13,377 nucleotides of DNA, from contig MHWM01000027.1 of NCBI GenBank assembly GCA_001824135.1, positions 5,517-18,893 of the forward strand. Direction: 5' to 3'. This DNA is from Candidatus Zambryskibacteria bacterium RIFCSPLOWO2_02_FULL_39_14 (lineage in GTDB: Bacteria; Patescibacteriota; Minisyncoccia; Phycocordibacterales; Zambryskibacteraceae). The notes beneath the pieces are model-generated. The model worked only from the letters and a program-made list of their open reading frames with translations. It ran no database searches and had not been told where the DNA came from. Of this stretch, positions 11,860 through 13,377 are shown piece by piece. Positions within the stretch are counted from its first letter, which is position 1; every line of letters begins with the position of its first letter. Both the position numbers and the translations under genes were made by a program.

Positions 11860-13377
11860 ATGACAGAATCATTATTTTCTTCCGATAGAAAAGAGTATAT
11901 CTCGGCTAGCCGAGCATCAAAAGAAGTTGGCTATAGTAGTGACTATATTGGGCAACTTTGTCGTGCAAAAAAAATTCCTGGGAAGTTAATTGGTAGGACT
12001 TGGTATGTTGATTTAGCTTATCTTACTGAACATAAAAATAATCAAAGATTTAGAAAAGTAAGCGGATCTACTCAAAAACAGCCTGAGACTGAATTACTTG
12101 TTGGAGAAATTAATGAAATTCCTATGCCAAAAATGGCGGAAAATTTGGCAATTACTTACGAAAAAGATATTGAATCTCGGCTACCCGAGTTAGTAAAACG
12201 GTCTCATTTAAGTAAATCTCGTCTAAATATTAAAAAGATTACCGCTTTTTCTTTAGCATTTATTATTTCTATAAATATCTGGGTTTTTATCATGGGGCAG
12301 ACAGAGCCAGTAATTGTAACTAAGTTAGAACAACAAATTGAAAATATTAAAGATCTAACTGGTGATTATTTGAACGCATTTTATGTAGATCTTACTAATA
12401 ATGAATATGTGGCTACTGTATTTATCTCCAGTGACGTAGGTAGATTTTTAGAAAATGTTGTTATCGGTTTTCGTAATTTCAGAAAAATTGTATTAAACAA
12501 ATTATTTTCAGCCCCAGATGAATTTGGAATTACTAAAATAACTCAATTACCTAAAACAGATGAAAATATAACTTCTATTAATACTACTGCTGTTACTAAC
12601 TCTACATCATCATTAAACTTAGAATCTGTAAGAAGTGAACTTAAGACTGAATTAGAAAATTATGTTCGTGTTCAAATAAGTTCTTTGAGTTCTCCAGTAA
12701 TAATTTATTCTTCCACCCCAACTTTGGATAATTCTAGATTAGAATTGTTTAAGAATAATGAAATTATTCCGGTTACTTATAATATAGTTACCAGACAGAG
12801 TAGTAGCGATTCTAGTCATTGGTCTAGTATCATATCCAATCTTATAAATGATGGAAACTTTATCAAGGCAACTTTCGGTACCATCTGTTTTTCTTCTGAT
12901 ACTTGTCGTACTACTTGGCCTAATGGTGGTAACGATAGTGGTGATTCATTTGCTTGGACACCTACATCTTGGGGTGTCTCCACTTCCACTATTCTAAGTT
13001 TTGACGCCGGCTTCATCTCAAACTCCGCTTCTTCAACCATTGCTGGCAATCTTCTTATCACCGGTAACTCCACTACTACTAATGCCACTACTACTAATCT
13101 CTACGTATCAAATTTATTCACTGGAGCAGGTCTTACTGATTGTACTGGAGCTTCAGCTAAATTAATCTGGAGCGGAGGTTCTTTCTCTTGTGGTACAGAT
13201 TCAGGTGGTTCCGGTGGAGGCACATGGTCTACCACTACTTCTCAAGTAACAGGACAGTTTGCAAATTATCCTAATGAAGCTACAGACGTTGTGATCATCG
13301 GTTCCAACTCTTCTACCACAGCTGAATTTTATTTTGATCCTAATACTACTTTTGCTAAAATTGGTGGACAACTTCTC
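11860..13377 (+). CDS. Large surface protein with N-terminal HTH domain and one membrane segment (3' end outside window)
   Basis: The frame is open from the ATG at 11860 to the right edge (506 codons, no stop). Residues about 12-52 (YISASRASKEVGYSSDYIGQ, then LCRAKKIPGKLIGRTWYVDL) read as a MerR/excisionase-like HTH with a short wing. Residues 60-125 are a charged linker. ITAFSLAFIISINIWVFIMG (127-147) is a single hydrophobic segment, and the rest (from about 150) should lie outside. From about residue 340 it becomes rich in Ser, Thr, Asn and Gly (FAWTPTSWGVSTSTIL, GNSTTTNATTTNLYVSN, SGGSGGGTWSTTTSQ), typical of long adhesin-like or tail-fibre-like exteriors. Within this part codon choice shifts to more C-ending codons. 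The DNA-binding call is by pattern; it might instead bind another partner at the inner face. Function is unknown; attachment to a host cell is one possibility. Confidence 0.75.
   Translation, partial: MTESLFSSDRKEYISASRASKEVGYSSDYIGQLCRAKKIPGKLIGRTWYVDLAYLTEHKNNQRFRKVSGSTQKQPETELLVGEINEIPMPKMAENLAITYEKDIESRLPELVKRSHLSKSRLNIKKITAFSLAFIISINIWVFIMGQTEPVIVTKLEQQIENIKDLTGDYLNAFYVDLTNNEYVATVFISSDVGRFLENVVIGFRNFRKIVLNKLFSAPDEFGITKITQLPKTDENITSINTTAVTNSTSSLNLESVRSELKTELENYVRVQISSLSSPVIIYSSTPTLDNSRLELFKNNEIIPVTYNIVTRQSSSDSSHWSSIISNLINDGNFIKATFGTICFSSDTCRTTWPNGGNDSGDSFAWTPTSWGVSTSTILSFDAGFISNSASSTIAGNLLITGNSTTTNATTTNLYVSNLFTGAGLTDCTGASAKLIWSGGSFSCGTDSGGSGGGTWSTTTSQVTGQFANYPNEATDVVIIGSNSSTTAEFYFDPNTTFAKIGGQLL
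13072..13098 (+). repeat. Short tandem repeat in the surface-protein gene
   Basis: ACTACTACTAAT occurs at 13072-13083 and 13087-13098, separated by GCC (15-base period). It encodes TTTN-A-TTTN, part of the Thr/Asn-rich exterior. Slippage here would change the length in frame. Confidence 0.6.

Noticed and set aside
12816..13088. Leftward ORF of 90 codons
   Set aside because: It is antisense to the Ser/Thr-rich part of the surface-protein gene, whose frame stays open throughout, and shows no recognisable domain.

Overview
The window looks like a piece of the chromosome of a Patescibacteria/CPR bacterium, most likely of the Parcubacteria type. The signs are low GC (roughly 35-38% by eye), tightly packed genes with overlapping ends, almost no Shine-Dalgarno sequences, a SecA with a shortened helical wing and an extra insert in NBD1, a WzyC-type O-antigen ligase with TPRs, a DsbA-like/DsbB-like pair, a PaaX/Cas2-like regulator, and a very large surface protein that starts with a helix-turn-helix domain. 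This placement is inferred from gene content; no rRNA gene is present to confirm it.

Layout. Positions 1-693 hold the 3' end of a radical SAM gene whose base composition is clearly richer in GC than the rest; a strong hairpin terminator follows it. Positions 797-2854 encode a membrane O-antigen ligase/polymerase-like protein. Positions 2855-3322 have no long ORF but hold three separate strongly folded segments, two of them with their own promoter-like sequence, so I read them as candidate small RNAs. A 27-residue Lys/Arg/Ser/Ala peptide gene (3323-3406) follows, with a perfect 17-bp terminator hairpin. Then comes an envelope and export block: secA (3506-5965), a DedA/VTT membrane protein, a thioredoxin-like protein with a CPHC active site, and a DsbB/BdbC-like oxidase. 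A MYG1-family nuclease gene overlaps the last of these. SecA would export proteins, and the thiol pair would make disulfides in them.

From 8353 to 9012 lies the most unusual piece: a leftward gene for a PaaX/Cas2-like winged-helix protein, bracketed by two 38-bp palindromes that are inverted copies of each other over 34 bp. The right-hand palindrome lies between this gene and obgE and overlaps the upstream promoter region of both. obgE and gatB follow as a translationally coupled pair (ATGA overlap). gatB meets a small leftward MerR-like gene tail to tail. After an AT-rich 236-bp spacer with two near-match DnaA boxes, the window ends inside a large gene (11860-13377, open at the right edge) that combines an N-terminal DNA-binding-like domain, one membrane segment and a Ser/Thr/Asn/Gly-rich exterior.

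A theme across the window is the promoter -10 box lying very close to the start codon. Three genes have exactly six bases between the -10 hexamer and ATG, so their mRNAs probably begin at the start codon itself (leaderless).
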